From positions 1-14,773 of the forward strand of contig JACCSI010000573.1 in assembly GCA_013813075.1 (NCBI GenBank): a stretch of 14,773 bases of DNA. Direction: 5' to 3'. The notes under the pieces are model-generated. The model searched no databases and was not told where the DNA came from. It worked only from the letters and a program-made list of their open reading frames with translations. This DNA is from Acidobacteriota bacterium (GTDB lineage: Bacteria > Acidobacteriota > Vicinamibacteria > Vicinamibacterales > UBA2999). Positions 6,384 through 14,773 of the stretch are shown here, one piece after another (the stretch's first letter is position 1; each line of letters starts with the position of its first letter). A program made the position numbers and the translations under genes.

Positions 6384-8975
6384 CTACTCGGTGCGAATCG
6401 CCGTCAGCGGATCAATGCGCAGGGCTCGTAAGGCCGGTAGCAGACACCCTGCGAGCGTCATGCAGACGACGAGGCCGACAGCTGCGGCAAAGGTCGGAAC
6501 GTCGGAGGCACTGACGCCGGCAAGCAGCGACTGCAGGTAGCGTCCCGCAGCATAGGCTAAGAACATCCCGAACAGCACGCCAACACCGGCCAGGTACAGC
6601 CCGCGCCGCAAAATCATCGTGACGATCTCCGCAGGCTGCGCGCCAAGCGCGGTGCGAAGGCCGATCTCCCTGGTCCTACTCGAGACGACAAAGGTCATCA
6701 ACCCGTGCAGACCGACTGCCGCCAGCAGAAAGGCGACGGCTGCCAGTCCTGACAACACCCGCACCTGCGCGCGTCGCGCGGCGCTCTCCGCCCATACGAC
6801 GTCCGACATCAGCCGAACATCCGAGATCGGTTGTTGAGCATCGACCTTGCGGATAATCTGACGCACTTCAGGAATCAGGCTAGACGGCGGGACCGATGCG
6901 CTGACGACCAGATCCTTCGGGTGATAGAAGATGAGACCGCCGTCCGGTACTTGGCGCGACGGCACGTAGACTTGAGGCTCACTCTCCTGCTCGAGCCCGC
7001 GAACGCGGATATCACTGACTACGCCGACGATCGTCCGGTTGAAGAGGGCAACGAACACCTCGCGACCAATCGGGTTTTCGCCGGGCCAGTGACGCCGCGC
7101 GAACGACTCGCTGACCACGGCCACAAATGGCGAGGTAGTGGAATCGGCGTGACTCAGGTCGCGGCCGCGGAGCAGCTGGATGCCAAGTGTATCGAAGTAT
7201 CCGGATGTCGCTAGGCGCAGGCTGACCGCACCGTCGCCGCCGGCTTCCGGCGCTCGTCCATTGAGAGAAATGGCCCAGATTCCCCCGCGCATCACCATTG
7301 GAAGCGCGCTCGTATACGCGGCATTCGTCACGCCTGGCAGCGCCCGCACACCGGCAATGACCCGATCGTAAAACTGCTGACGCTGTTCGGTCGAGTCGTA
7401 CTTCGGCAGCGGCAGCGCCGTCCGCAGTGTCAGAACGTTTTCGGTGCGAAAGCCGGGGTTGACGCCCTGCACATTCCACAGCGCCTTGATTAACAGTCCG
7501 GACGCGACCAGCAGTACCACGGACGCCGACACCTCGGCGACAACCAATGCCGAGCGCAGTCGCTCCGTTGATCGGCCCGCGCCTGTGCGACCACCCTCGC
7601 GTAACGATGACGGATCGGTGTTGCGCATGACTCGGAGCGCCGGCATGACGCCAAACCCTACGCCAGTACCAATCGTGACCAGCGCCGCGACCGCCAGCAT
7701 CCGCAAGTCAACACTCGGCACGTCGGGGATCGGCATGGTCGTCGGCACCAGGCGGGCAACCAGCGGCGTGGCCGCCACGGCCAGGAGCACGCCGGCGACC
7801 CCGCCGAGCGCGGCCAGCACCAGGCTTTCCGTAAGCGTCTGGCGCACCAAGCGTTCCCATCCCGCCCCGAGGGCAGCCCGCACCGCCAGTTCTTTCTGCC
7901 GCACGAACGCGCGCGCCAGCAGTAGATTGGCCAGATTGGTGCAGGAGATGAGAAGCATGCACATCGCCGCCCCGACCAGGGCGAGCAGCAGCGTTCGAGA
8001 CTGTCGCGACACCTGGTCGCGGAGCAGGTGCAATGATGCACTGGTTTGCGCGTTGTCGCGAAACTGCTTCTCGAGCTCCGCGGCGATGGCGCGCATCTGG
8101 CTGGCCGCCGCATCCACCGTGACACCCGTCCCCAGCCTGGCGACTACATGAAGAAACAGGTCGTTGCGGTCCTCCAGGTCGGAGGGCCTGAACTGCAGCG
8201 CGGTCCACACGTCCACATCCCTGGTGGGGAACTCGAAGCCGGCCGGCATGACGCCGACGATGGTGTGCGCAACGTCGTTGAGCACGATATTGCGCCCCAG
8301 CACGCCCGAATCGGCGCCAAACTTCGCACGCCATACGCCGTCGCTCAATACCACCACCGGCGTGCCGTTGGGGGCCTCGTCCACGCTGGCCAGCGTGCGG
8401 CCGTAGCGCGCGTGCACCTGAAGCACGTTAAACAGATTGGGCGTTACCAGCGCTGCATCGAGCCGTTCTGGATCCCCGGTCCCCACGAGATTGATCGAAC
8501 GGGTGGTGTAGGCCGCCATCCCGTCAAATGACGTGGCGAGGCGTTTCCAATCGAGGTAGTTGGCCGGCGACACCTCGATGCGCGGAAAACCGCGCTGGGT
8601 CTGGTCTTGCCAGAGCTTGACTAACCGATCGGACTCCGGAAAGGGCAGGGGCCGCACCAGGACATGGTCGGCGATCGAGAACGCGGCGGTCGTCGCGCCG
8701 ATTCCCAATGCCGCAACCAGCACCGCAGTGAACGCGAACGCCCGCGCGCGCCCAAGTGCTCGCAACGTGTACCGGACGTCCTGCGCCAGCACGTCCCACT
8801 GCACCCGCGAGGCATTGACCGCCACGTCGGCAAACGCCTCTGCCCATAACGCGATCACGACGCTCGCGCTCGACGCCTCGCGTCGGCGCCAGGCGAATAT
8901 CTTGACCATCTCCTCGCCATATTCCGCCCGGAACGACGAGGGGTAGCAACGCAGCAGTGCTCTGTAGAGATCCAT
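6384..8975 (-). CDS. ADOP-type orphan permease (duplicated MacB/FtsX architecture)
   Basis: An 863-residue membrane protein. The N-terminal cytoplasmic stretch, LYRALLRCYPSSFRAEYGEEM, is the prefix seen in 'acidobacterial duplicated orphan permeases'. Two MacB-like units follow. Each has a TM helix (FAFTAVLVAALGIGATTAAF, about 80-100; then LRSALVVAEVSASVVLLVAS), a periplasmic domain and an FtsX block. FtsX block 1 runs from LLLALVGAAMCMLLISCTNL to GFGVMPALRVMR; block 2 contains GLRTALGAQPAEIVTMILRRG and ends RALRIDPLTAIRTE. MacB family members work with an ABC ATPase in mechanotransmission or efflux, but no ATPase is encoded here, hence 'orphan'. The start is taken as the ATG at 8975, which shares one base with the PadR stop (TGATG). 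A GTG at 8978 would add one residue. No frameshift is seen. Confidence 0.93.
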   Translation of the reverse strand: MDLYRALLRCYPSSFRAEYGEEMVKIFAWRRREASSASVVIALWAEAFADVAVNASRVQWDVLAQDVRYTLRALGRARAFAFTAVLVAALGIGATTAAFSIADHVLVRPLPFPESDRLVKLWQDQTQRGFPRIEVSPANYLDWKRLATSFDGMAAYTTRSINLVGTGDPERLDAALVTPNLFNVLQVHARYGRTLASVDEAPNGTPVVVLSDGVWRAKFGADSGVLGRNIVLNDVAHTIVGVMPAGFEFPTRDVDVWTALQFRPSDLEDRNDLFLHVVARLGTGVTVDAAASQMRAIAAELEKQFRDNAQTSASLHLLRDQVSRQSRTLLLALVGAAMCMLLISCTNLANLLLARAFVRQKELAVRAALGAGWERLVRQTLTESLVLAALGGVAGVLLAVAATPLVARLVPTTMPIPDVPSVDLRMLAVAALVTIGTGVGFGVMPALRVMRNTDPSSLREGGRTGAGRSTERLRSALVVAEVSASVVLLVASGLLIKALWNVQGVNPGFRTENVLTLRTALPLPKYDSTEQRQQFYDRVIAGVRALPGVTNAAYTSALPMVMRGGIWAISLNGRAPEAGGDGAVSLRLATSGYFDTLGIQLLRGRDLSHADSTTSPFVAVVSESFARRHWPGENPIGREVFVALFNRTIVGVVSDIRVRGLEQESEPQVYVPSRQVPDGGLIFYHPKDLVVSASVPPSSLIPEVRQIIRKVDAQQPISDVRLMSDVVWAESAARRAQVRVLSGLAAVAFLLAAVGLHGLMTFVVSSRTREIGLRTALGAQPAEIVTMILRRGLYLAGVGVLFGMFLAYAAGRYLQSLLAGVSASDVPTFAAAVGLVVCMTLAGCLLPALRALRIDPLTAIRTE

Positions 8976-9334
8976 CACGCCTGCTCCGGGGCGAAGCCGC
9001 TCGCTGCCGCGAGCCGCACCAGAGCGGTGAGCCGGCGGGCTTCAGCGCGCGCCACGGCCGTGCCGAGCTCCGTGATGCGGTAGTATCGCCGCCGCTCGTC
9101 GTCATCCTCAGGCAACGGGCGGTCGTGGACCTCGGTCAGCAGGTCCTGTTCGAGCATGCGCTGAATGGAGCGGTAAAGGGTGCCGGCGCTCAGCCTGACA
9201 GCGCCTCCGGTGCGTGCGGCCACGTTCTGAATGATGGCGTAGCCGTGACGGTCTTCGCCGGCAACAGCCATCAGGATATGGAATGTCGCCGTCGGCAGGG
9301 GCAACAGGGTTGCGGGCCGCGGGTCGTCATGCAT
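8975..9334 (-). CDS. PadR-family transcriptional regulator paired with the ADOP permease
   Basis: A 119-residue winged-helix DNA-binding protein. HGYAIIQNVAARTG (about 30-43), LSAGTLYRSIQRMLEQDLL (about 48-66) and the wing RRRYYRITELGTAVARAE (about 81-98) are the core PadR motifs. The short Ala-rich C-terminus (about 99-119) would give the dimerisation helix. It matches the small PadR group, described in Acidobacteriota, that is encoded directly upstream of ADOP permeases. Its stop overlaps the permease start, so the two are co-translated. The predicted role is repression of its own operon through the inverted repeat upstream. The ATG at 9334 lies almost at the expected transcription start, so no Shine-Dalgarno can exist in the mRNA. 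The ligand is unknown. Confidence 0.92.
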   Translation of the reverse strand: MHDDPRPATLLPLPTATFHILMAVAGEDRHGYAIIQNVAARTGGAVRLSAGTLYRSIQRMLEQDLLTEVHDRPLPEDDDERRRYYRITELGTAVARAEARRLTALVRLAAASGFAPEQA

Positions 9335-9340
9335 CCGTCA

Positions 9341-9368
9341 ACTATATGCACAACGGCTATATTGTCAA
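9341..9368 (-). promoter_or_regulatory. sigma70-type promoter of the PadR-ADOP operon, predicted leaderless
   Basis: On the minus strand, TTGACA (9368-9363, a perfect -35) and TATAGT (9346-9341, a near-consensus -10) are 16 nt apart. A start 6-8 nt past the -10 falls at 9334-9332, the first codon of padR, so the transcript should have little or no 5' leader. The match of both hexamers and the position next to the gene make this a strong prediction. Confidence 0.65.
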
Positions 9369-9379
9369 CGCATATAGCC
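9342..9379. promoter_or_regulatory. Probable PadR operator: ATATAG-type inverted repeats around the -35
   Basis: GGCTATAT (9355-9362) and ATATAGCC (9372-9379) form a perfect 8-bp inverted repeat with a 9-nt spacer, and the spacer holds most of the -35. A further CTATATGC at 9342-9349, overlapping the -10, is the reverse complement of GCATATAG at 9370-9377. CTATAT therefore occurs twice 15 nt apart, plus once inverted. PadR proteins bind AT-rich dyads as dimers, and this placement would block RNA polymerase. Binding by this PadR is inference. Confidence 0.6.
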
Positions 9380-9471
9380 GATTGCACCTTGGCACCGCGA
9401 GTAGTCGCTTAGCCCGGCAAGCCCGACAGTTTCAGGCGGGGTATCTTTTCCGAATAGCCCCAACACCGACA

Positions 9472-9678
9472 GTGATTTACACGGTTATACGCCTTGTTCC
9501 GACCGCGGTGACCTTGGGGCTGTGGGCCGTGTTCTCCGACGGGACATCGACCGACCCCGCCAACATGTTCCTGCTCGTTGCGCTGGTGACAAGCGCCCTG
9601 GCGCTCGATTCCATCCGTCGCTACTGGCACATTCGCAGCACGTCGCGGTCGCGCAAGGATTCGACGCTGATTCGTTAA
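9472..9678 (+). CDS. Possible small two-TM protein (weak)
   Basis: A 68-residue frame starting at a GTG. It reads VIYTVIRLVPTAVTLGLWAVF (first hydrophobic stretch, about 1-22), then a short polar DGTSTDPAN loop, then MFLLVALVTSALALDSI (second stretch, about 32-48), followed by a basic tail RRYWHIRSTSRSRKD. Two hydrophobic segments followed by positive charges would suit a small inner-membrane protein. Against it: no Shine-Dalgarno before the GTG, no recognised family and no visible promoter. The frame stays open upstream to 9283, but that part crosses the padR promoter and start. Apart from this frame and the padR promoter, I see nothing in 9335-9760. Confidence 0.35.
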   Translation: MIYTVIRLVPTAVTLGLWAVFSDGTSTDPANMFLLVALVTSALALDSIRRYWHIRSTSRSRKDSTLIR

Positions 9679-9730
9679 TCGACTCGCTTCACGTGGCGGG
9701 AGATGGCGAGCGTGCGTTTCGTGCGCGATC

Positions 9731-9745
9731 AGGCCGCGCGGGCCT
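9731..9745 (-). terminator. Weak GC hairpin after pntB
   Basis: AGGCC (9731-9735) and GGCCT (9741-9745) form a 5-bp stem with a 5-nt loop 15 nt beyond the pntB stop. No T-run follows on the minus strand, so intrinsic termination is doubtful. It may be only a transcript 3' end structure. Confidence 0.2.
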
Positions 9746-9760
9746 TCCATCGCACGCCAG

Positions 9761-11179
9761 CTAGGCGCTCTTCGACAGAGTGTTCTGACGCAACTCCGCC
9801 AGGACAGCATCGATCATCTTGCGCGCATCGCCGAACAGCATCTGCGTGTTGTCTTTGTAGAAGAGCGGGTTTTCCACGCCCGCATAGCCGCTTGCCATGC
9901 CGCGCTTCAACACGATGCAGGTCTTGGCTTTCCACACCTCGAGAATCGGCATCCCGAAGATCGGGCTGGACGGATCGTCGAGCGCGCCCGGATTGACGAT
10001 GTCGTTGGCGCCAATAACGATGGCGACATCGGTCTCGGGGAAATCGTGATTGATCTCTTCCATCTCCATCACGATGTCGTACGGCACGCGGGCTTCCGCG
10101 AGCAGCACGTTCATATGTCCGGGCAGGCGTCCGGCCACCGGATGAATCGCAAAGCGCACGTCCGCGCCGCGCTCGCGCAGCAGCTTTGTGACGTCGAACA
10201 CCGGGTACTGCGCTTGTGCCACGGCCATGCCGTAACCCGGGATGACGATCACGCGCCTGGCGTTGAGCAGCAGTTCGGCCGTTTCGGCTGCGGTGATACT
10301 GCGGACCTCGCCGGCCGGGATCGCACCGGCCGCGGGCGCGACGCCTTCCTCTGCGCCAAAGCCGCCGAGGATGACGCTGAGGAACGACCGATTCATGGCC
10401 GCACACATGATGTAACTCAGAATCGCACCGCTCGAGCCGACGAGCGCCCCGGTGATGATCAGCAGGTTGTTCGACAGCATGAATCCGGCTGCCGCCGCCG
10501 CCCATCCTGAATAGCTATTGAGCATGGACACCACAACCGGCATGTCGGCGCCACCGATGCCCATCACGAGATGAATGCCGAGCAGGCAGGCGAGCACCGT
10601 CTGTATGATCAGCGGCCACACCGGCGCCGCGCCGTCCGCGGCGACGAACAGGAGCCCGAGAGCGACGCAGACGCCGACCGCCGCGAGGTTCAACAGATGC
10701 CGGGCCGGGAGCAGAAGGGGCTTGCTGCGGATAATGCCTTGCAGCTTGCCGTAAGCGATAACCGACCCCGTAAACGTGATCGCGCCCACAAAGATTCCGA
10801 TAAATGTCTCGGCCCGGTGAATGAGCGCTCCCGTCCCCTCGACGTGCATGCCGGGGTCGAGGGTGACTGCAAACCCGACCAGCACGGCGGCGGCGCCCAC
10901 GAAGCTGTGAAGCAAAGCCACGAGCTGCGGCATCGCCGTCATTTGCACGCGCGCCGCCAGCGCGGCGCCGATGGCGCCGCCAATCGCCAGCATCGCGATC
11001 AGGACGGTATAGCTCGTCACGCCCGGACCGAGCATGGTGGCGACGATCGCGATGGCCATGCCCGCAATGCCCAGGAGGTTGCCGCGGCGCGCCGATTCCT
11101 GCGCCGCAAGTCCCCCGAGGCTGAAGATGAAGAGCACCCCGGCGATGAGATACGCGACGGTGACGACGGTCTCTGGCAT
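9761..11179 (-). CDS. pntB: NAD(P) transhydrogenase beta subunit (PntB)
   Basis: A 472-residue protein close in length to E. coli PntB. Residues 1 to about 270 form the multi-helix membrane domain dII. They include [17 protein letters not shown] with His91, the histidine implicated in proton translocation, and [18 protein letters not shown] (144-161). Residues about 290-472 form the NADP(H)-binding dIII domain: [13 protein letters not shown] (315-327), [19 protein letters not shown] (345-363), [11 protein letters not shown] (390-400) and [16 protein letters not shown] (425-440). With PntA it couples proton re-entry to hydride transfer from NADH to NADP+, supplying NADPH. The gap to pntA is 6 nt. 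Nothing appears missing or truncated. Confidence 0.97.
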   Translation of the reverse strand: MPETVVTVAYLIAGVLFIFSLGGLAAQESARRGNLLGIAGMAIAIVATMLGPGVTSYTVLIAMLAIGGAIGAALAARVQMTAMPQLVALLHSFVGAAAVLVGFAVTLDPGMHVEGTGALIHRAETFIGIFVGAITFTGSVIAYGKLQGIIRSKPLLLPARHLLNLAAVGVCVALGLLFVAADGAAPVWPLIIQTVLACLLGIHLVMGIGGADMPVVVSMLNSYSGWAAAAAGFMLSNNLLIITGALVGSSGAILSYIMCAAMNRSFLSVILGGFGAEEGVAPAAGAIPAGEVRSITAAETAELLLNARRVIVIPGYGMAVAQAQYPVFDVTKLLRERGADVRFAIHPVAGRLPGHMNVLLAEARVPYDIVMEMEEINHDFPETDVAIVIGANDIVNPGALDDPSSPIFGMPILEVWKAKTCIVLKRGMASGYAGVENPLFYKDNTQMLFGDARKMIDAVLAELRQNTLSKSA

Positions 11180-11185
11180 GGGCGA

Positions 11186-12739
11186 CTAACGCCTGAACAT
11201 CCGCAGCATGCGCTGCGTGACGAGAAATCCACCGGCGATATTGATTGACGCGAGCAGGATGGCGGCCGCCCCCAGCAACACGGCCGGCGATGCCGGCAGG
11301 CCGCTGACTGTCAGCATGCCGCCCACCACGATGATGCCGCTGACCGCGTTGGTCACACTCATCAACGGCGTGTGCAGGGCCGGCGTGACGTTCCAGACGA
11401 CCTGCCACCCGACGATACACGCCAGCGCAAACACCGTCAGGTGCGACAGAAAGGCCGGTGGTGCCACGAAACCGAGCGCGAACAGTGCGAGCGTCGTTAG
11501 GCTGACAGTAAGAACGAGGCCAGCATTGCCCGATTTCGCAGGCTTTGGGGTGACTCCAGGTGCAGAGGACGGCGCAGCGGCCTTGACCGGTGCCGGCGGC
11601 AGATCCTTTTTCGGTGGTGGCCACACGATCGTGCCTTCGTGCACGATCAGCGAATTTCTCACCACTTCGTTGTCCAGGTCGATATGAAACTTGGCCGCGC
11701 CTCCGAGATCATCGAGGAGATACGCAAGGTTGTTGCCGTACAACACGCTGGCGGTGGGAGCAAGGCGGCTTGGTAGATCGATGTAGCCGATGATGTGCAC
11801 GCCGTGCTGCTCGACCACCGAACCAGGCTGCGTCAACGCACAGTTGCCGCCGTTTTCAGCGGCGAGGTCGACGATGACCGAGCCCTTCTTCATGCTCTTG
11901 ACCATGTCCTCGGTGATGAGGACTGGTGCCGGACGGTTCGGAATGAGCGCCGTGGTGATGATGATGTCGACGTCTTTGGCCTGGGCAGCGAACAACGCCA
12001 TTTCCGCGGCGATGAATGCCGGGCTCATTTCTTTCGCGTAGCCGCCCCCGCCTTCACCTTCTTCCTCGAGCCTGACCTCGAGGAACTCTGCGCCCATGCT
12101 CTTGACCTGATCGCGCACCGCGGCGCGCGTGTCGAAGGCGCGCACGATGGCGCCAAGACCTCGCGCCGCGCCAATGGCCGCGAGGCCCGCGACGCCGGCG
12201 CCAATGACCAGCACCTTGGCCGGCGGCACGCGGCCCGCAGCGGTCATCTGTCCAGTAAAGAAGCGTCCGTAAAAGCTCGCGGCTTCGATCACCGAGCGGT
12301 AGCCGGCGATGTTGGCCATGGACGACAAGGCGTCCATCTTCTGCGCGCGGCTGATCCGCGGAACCTGGTCGATGGCGATGGCCGTCACTTTGGCCGCGGC
12401 CAGGCGCTCAACCAATTCCTTGTTCTTGCCGGGCCACAAGAAGCTGATGAGGGTTGCGCCGGGCCGCAGAAGGTCGGCCTCGTGAACGCCAAGCGTCGGG
12501 TGTGGCTCCGGGGGCTGAACTTTCAGAACGATATCGCCCTGGCTCCATAACTCCCGCGGGTCCACCACCACCGTCGCGCCGGCGGCGACATAGTCGTCGT
12601 CATTAAACGACGCCCCCGCGCCAGCCTGGCTTTCAACCAGAACCTCGAAACCAAGCTTCTTCAGGCGGGCGATGGTCTCAGGCGTCCCCGCCACGCGGCG
12701 TTCGCCCGGACGGGATTCTTTGGGGATGACGACGTTCAT
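11186..12739 (-). CDS. pntA: NAD(P) transhydrogenase alpha subunit, fused form (PntA)
   Basis: A 517-residue protein, the single-chain alpha form rather than the split PntAA/PntAB form. Domain dI (1 to about 375) binds NAD(H): the start [20 protein letters not shown], the RQD loop region [20 protein letters not shown] (130-149), the Rossmann glycine motif [19 protein letters not shown] (179-197) and the acidic ribose-binding residue in FDTR (Asp203). [10 protein letters not shown] (291-300) and [14 protein letters not shown] (318-331) are also standard. A Pro/Ala-rich linker (about 374-404) leads to a membrane domain with four hydrophobic stretches (about 407-507). The ATG at 12739 overlaps the upstream creatininase stop in an ATGA, so translation is coupled to it. 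Confidence 0.97.
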   Translation of the reverse strand: MNVVIPKESRPGERRVAGTPETIARLKKLGFEVLVESQAGAGASFNDDDYVAAGATVVVDPRELWSQGDIVLKVQPPEPHPTLGVHEADLLRPGATLISFLWPGKNKELVERLAAAKVTAIAIDQVPRISRAQKMDALSSMANIAGYRSVIEAASFYGRFFTGQMTAAGRVPPAKVLVIGAGVAGLAAIGAARGLGAIVRAFDTRAAVRDQVKSMGAEFLEVRLEEEGEGGGGYAKEMSPAFIAAEMALFAAQAKDVDIIITTALIPNRPAPVLITEDMVKSMKKGSVIVDLAAENGGNCALTQPGSVVEQHGVHIIGYIDLPSRLAPTASVLYGNNLAYLLDDLGGAAKFHIDLDNEVVRNSLIVHEGTIVWPPPKKDLPPAPVKAAAPSSAPGVTPKPAKSGNAGLVLTVSLTTLALFALGFVAPPAFLSHLTVFALACIVGWQVVWNVTPALHTPLMSVTNAVSGIIVVGGMLTVSGLPASPAVLLGAAAILLASINIAGGFLVTQRMLRMFRR

Positions 12740-13662
12740 CGTGGCTGCGGGCTCGCCGTGGTTGCTGCCATCGCCTTGTTGATGGCGTCGACGGTGATCC
12801 TGGTGCGCAACTCCACGATCTTGCGACCGATCGCCAACGTTTTTTCCATCGGCAGCAGGTTGACGCCGTTGATGGAGGTACGGTTGGCCTTCTTGCGCTG
12901 CTCGATGCGAATCGTGGTCGGGTCAGCCAGGGCCATCAGCGCGTCGATGCCGTACTCCTCGTGCAGACCGTCGGACCCACTGCTCGCACCGAGCTCGATC
13001 TGCTCGGCGATGCCGTTGTCCTGAATCAATTTTTGCACCGAGGTGTAATCGTAATACTCGGGGATGAAGTAAAAGCGTGCGGGCTTGCCGTTGTACTTCG
13101 TATTGAGCGCGGCGGTGACTTCCTTCATGCCGTTCTGGTTGCCGCCACTGTCCCCCATCATGATCACCGTGGTAAAACCCATGCCGCGCAGGCTCTCCGC
13201 CATATCGTTGAGCACCGCTTTGTAGGTGGCCTGCGACAGGACGACGCTGCCCGGCGCGACGCGTTCGCCATCCGGACGGCCGGGCTCGAGCGTGACGATC
13301 GGTGCGACAAGAGCGTTGCCCAGCTTGCGTGCGATCGCGTCACCCATCACTTTCAGGACATAGTTGTGTTTGCCGGTCGCGAGGTGGGGTCCGTTTGACT
13401 CGACGCCGCCGGTGAGAATGAGCGCCGTCGTCTTGCCATTCTTAATGCCGTCGCGGACTTCCATCCAGGTGAGCTCTTCGATCCAGACACTGTCCAGTGC
13501 TTCGATTGGGCGTGGCGCGTTCATTTCCGCTTCGCGACGCGCGGTGGCGGCGGCCTGTTGCTCCGGGGTCATCGGCGGGCGCTGTCCTCCACCACCCGGT
13601 GGCTGTGCAAGGGCCGACGACGCCAGCAGGGTGAATCCAACCACCAGCAAAAAGTTGTTCAC
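12736..13662 (-). CDS. Secreted creatininase-family amidohydrolase, altered metal-site motifs
   Basis: A 308-residue protein. The signal peptide is [20 protein letters not shown] (cleavage near ALA-QP), followed by a Gly/Pro/Gln-rich linker to about residue 36. The creatininase fold is recognised by [20 protein letters not shown] (79-98), aligned with the family's EXHGPHLPLXTD, by [21 protein letters not shown] (138-158), and by [14 protein letters not shown] (166-179), aligned with NGHGGN. The family forms a two-metal site and cleaves cyclic amides or similar bonds. Here Glu88 is kept, but the second-position His is Asn90, the Asp position is His99, and the NGH histidine is Ser172, so substrate and metal use are uncertain. 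The GTG start at 13662 is set by GGAGAA five nt upstream. An in-frame extension to 13773 would run into the DUF1028 gene and lose the signal peptide. Confidence 0.85.
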   Translation of the reverse strand: MNNFLLVVGFTLLASSALAQPPGGGGQRPPMTPEQQAAATARREAEMNAPRPIEALDSVWIEELTWMEVRDGIKNGKTTALILTGGVESNGPHLATGKHNYVLKVMGDAIARKLGNALVAPIVTLEPGRPDGERVAPGSVVLSQATYKAVLNDMAESLRGMGFTTVIMMGDSGGNQNGMKEVTAALNTKYNGKPARFYFIPEYYDYTSVQKLIQDNGIAEQIELGASSGSDGLHEEYGIDALMALADPTTIRIEQRKKANRTSINGVNLLPMEKTLAIGRKIVELRTRITVDAINKAMAATTASPQPR

Positions 13663-13667
13663 GCGTG

Positions 13668-13673
13668 TTCTCC
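13668..13673 (-). promoter_or_regulatory. Shine-Dalgarno GGAGAA that fixes a GTG start for the creatininase gene
   Basis: GGAGAA on the minus strand lies 5 nt before the GTG at 13662. It decides between this start, which yields a clean signal peptide, and frames open further upstream. The gap to the DUF1028 stop is 40 nt, with no promoter-like hexamers, so this is an intra-operon site. Confidence 0.6.
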
Positions 13674-13702
13674 GAGTATTGAGGCAGGCTGGCCCTGTTT
13701 CG

Positions 13703-14746
13703 TCAGTTACTGACAAGGCGTTTGAATTCCGGCGCGCTGCGTAACTTTGCGAACAGCGGATCTTCCGCGGCACGCGGCTTCCACTGTTTGGGCTGACGGC
13801 GAATCGCCATCCCCAACCACTTCAGCGCGTTTTGTGCATCCCCGGCCTGAGCGTAACGCTGCGCCATGGCGTAGTGGAGCTGCTCGGCACGTGGATTGAT
13901 GTCCAGCGCCTTCTGCATCTCGGCGATGGCCTCGGCAAACTTGCCCTCGCCGGCAAGCTTCTCGGCGCTTTGCGAAAGCTCGTTTGGCACGGCCGTGGTC
14001 ATGTAGAGCAGCCGACGAAGCTCCTTGAACGGATCCTCGTGGTCGTCGACGCGGATGTCAACGATGCGTTCCACCGTGTTGGTGGAATTGGGGGGCAGCG
14101 GACGGACGACCAGGATGCCCGCCGACTGCATGCCGCGCGTGTCTCCACCCTTGGCCTGCCCCGCGTCGAGCGCGTCCATCAGGCGCTGGGCCATCGAGCC
14201 CTTGCCGTGCTCATACGCCGCTGCCATCGCTTCGACCACGGCGACGCTCGCGAGTGTGTTCCCCTGAACCGAGAAGTTTGTCCCGGAGATGTGCCCGGCG
14301 TAACCGCCAAGGTGCACGGGATCCTTGGGGTCGGAATTGCGGGCGATGACGCGTTGGCCCGTAAAAACGGCCGAACGCCCCTTCGCATCGATGACCGCGA
14401 CCTGGCGCGTGTCCCGGCCCGGATCTTCATCGGTGATGCGCTTGACGACTTCCTCGACAGACAGCCCCTCTTCGAGCAGGGCGATGGCTTTCGGGCCGTA
14501 CGCGCGATTGGCCGAAGCCTGCGTGGCGACCGCCCCGACGCCTGGCTTGGCGTAGGGCACCGCGGCACCCGCACCGAACGCGCGAGACTGCACCCCGATG
14601 CCGAGCTCCCCCGTCCCGGGGTCGTACGCGATGATCGAGAACGTGCCGAACCAGGGATCCGCGGCGGGAGGAGCTAACTGGACAGCAGGCTGCTGAGCTA
14701 GAGCGGGTGCCGCACTGAGCGCAAGGCAGAACAGGAGCAGTCGCAT
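13703..14746 (-). CDS. Secreted DUF1028 (Ntn-hydrolase-like) protein with C-terminal TPR-like tail
   Basis: A 347-residue protein. The signal peptide is MRLLLFCLALSAAPALAQ (cleavage near ALA-QQ). A DUF1028 domain spans about 34-250: GTFSIIAYDPGTGELGIGVQ (34-53), PGVGAVATQASANRAYGP (68-85), QVAVIDAKGRSAVFTG (115-130), YAGHISGTNFSVQGN (149-163). The family is generally placed with the Ntn-hydrolase-like folds, and the Thr of GTFS would sit at the new N-terminus after processing, but activity is not established. Residues about 252-347 form amphipathic TPR-like repeats (SAEKLAGEGKFAEAIAEMQKALDINP). The ATG at 14746 is preferred; a GTG at 14764 would put six polar residues before the signal peptide. 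The Shine-Dalgarno is poor. It is the first visible gene of the pntAB operon. Confidence 0.88.
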   Translation of the reverse strand: MRLLLFCLALSAAPALAQQPAVQLAPPAADPWFGTFSIIAYDPGTGELGIGVQSRAFGAGAAVPYAKPGVGAVATQASANRAYGPKAIALLEEGLSVEEVVKRITDEDPGRDTRQVAVIDAKGRSAVFTGQRVIARNSDPKDPVHLGGYAGHISGTNFSVQGNTLASVAVVEAMAAAYEHGKGSMAQRLMDALDAGQAKGGDTRGMQSAGILVVRPLPPNSTNTVERIVDIRVDDHEDPFKELRRLLYMTTAVPNELSQSAEKLAGEGKFAEAIAEMQKALDINPRAEQLHYAMAQRYAQAGDAQNALKWLGMAIRRQPKQWKPRAAEDPLFAKLRSAPEFKRLVSN

Positions 14747-14773
14747 ACAGGCGGCATTATCCACCGAAACAAA

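Noticed and set aside
7444..8151. Plus-strand open frame of 235 codons inside the ADOP permease
   Set aside because: It is dominated by S, T, R and A as expected for the complement of a GC-rich coding frame, and the permease reading frame is intact across it.
1..14773. CRISPR arrays, tRNA or rRNA genes, phage or defence genes
   Set aside because: No regularly spaced direct repeats, cloverleaf-type sequences, transposase, nuclease or toxin-like proteins were seen; the only mobile-like signal is the palindrome at 5301-5464.

Overview
The window is GC-rich, tightly packed bacterial DNA. The best guess is an Acidobacteriota genome, possibly a Vicinamibacteria-type lineage. Evidence: an orphan duplicated MacB/FtsX permease of the 'ADOP' type directly behind its own PadR-family regulator, a pairing strongly associated with Acidobacteriota, and an Alternative Complex III (ACIII) to caa3-oxidase gene order common there. 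No ribosomal or tRNA gene is present, so the taxon rests on gene content alone.

Positions 1-5773 (+ strand) are the downstream part of a respiratory operon. In order: the C-terminal part of ActF (an NrfD-like membrane subunit of ACIII), an uncharacterised single-TM protein, a SCO1/SenC copper chaperone, then caa3 oxidase subunits II (CuA plus fused cytochrome c), I (A2-type, YSHP motif), III and IV. Together they would pass electrons from quinol through ACIII to cytochrome c and O2 while pumping protons. Between subunits III and IV lies a 164-bp near-palindrome flanked by TA. It looks like a non-autonomous transposable element (MITE-like) inserted precisely at the stop codon of subunit III, and it is the most unusual thing in the window.

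Positions 5779-9334 (- strand) hold a PadR regulator, the overlapping ADOP permease and, 56 nt downstream, a small SAM-dependent methyltransferase whose 3' end converges on the oxidase operon. The PadR promoter is readable: a -35 and -10 pair wrapped in inverted ATATAG repeats, with the -10 so close to the ATG that the mRNA should be leaderless. A weak candidate small membrane protein (9472-9678, +) sits beyond it.

Positions 9761-14746 (- strand) form a second compact operon. In transcription order: a secreted DUF1028 protein with a TPR-like tail, a secreted creatininase-fold protein with altered metal-ligand positions, then pntA and pntB (proton-translocating NAD(P) transhydrogenase). The creatininase stop overlaps the pntA start (ATGA), so the two exported proteins are linked to the transhydrogenase. 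Why is unknown.
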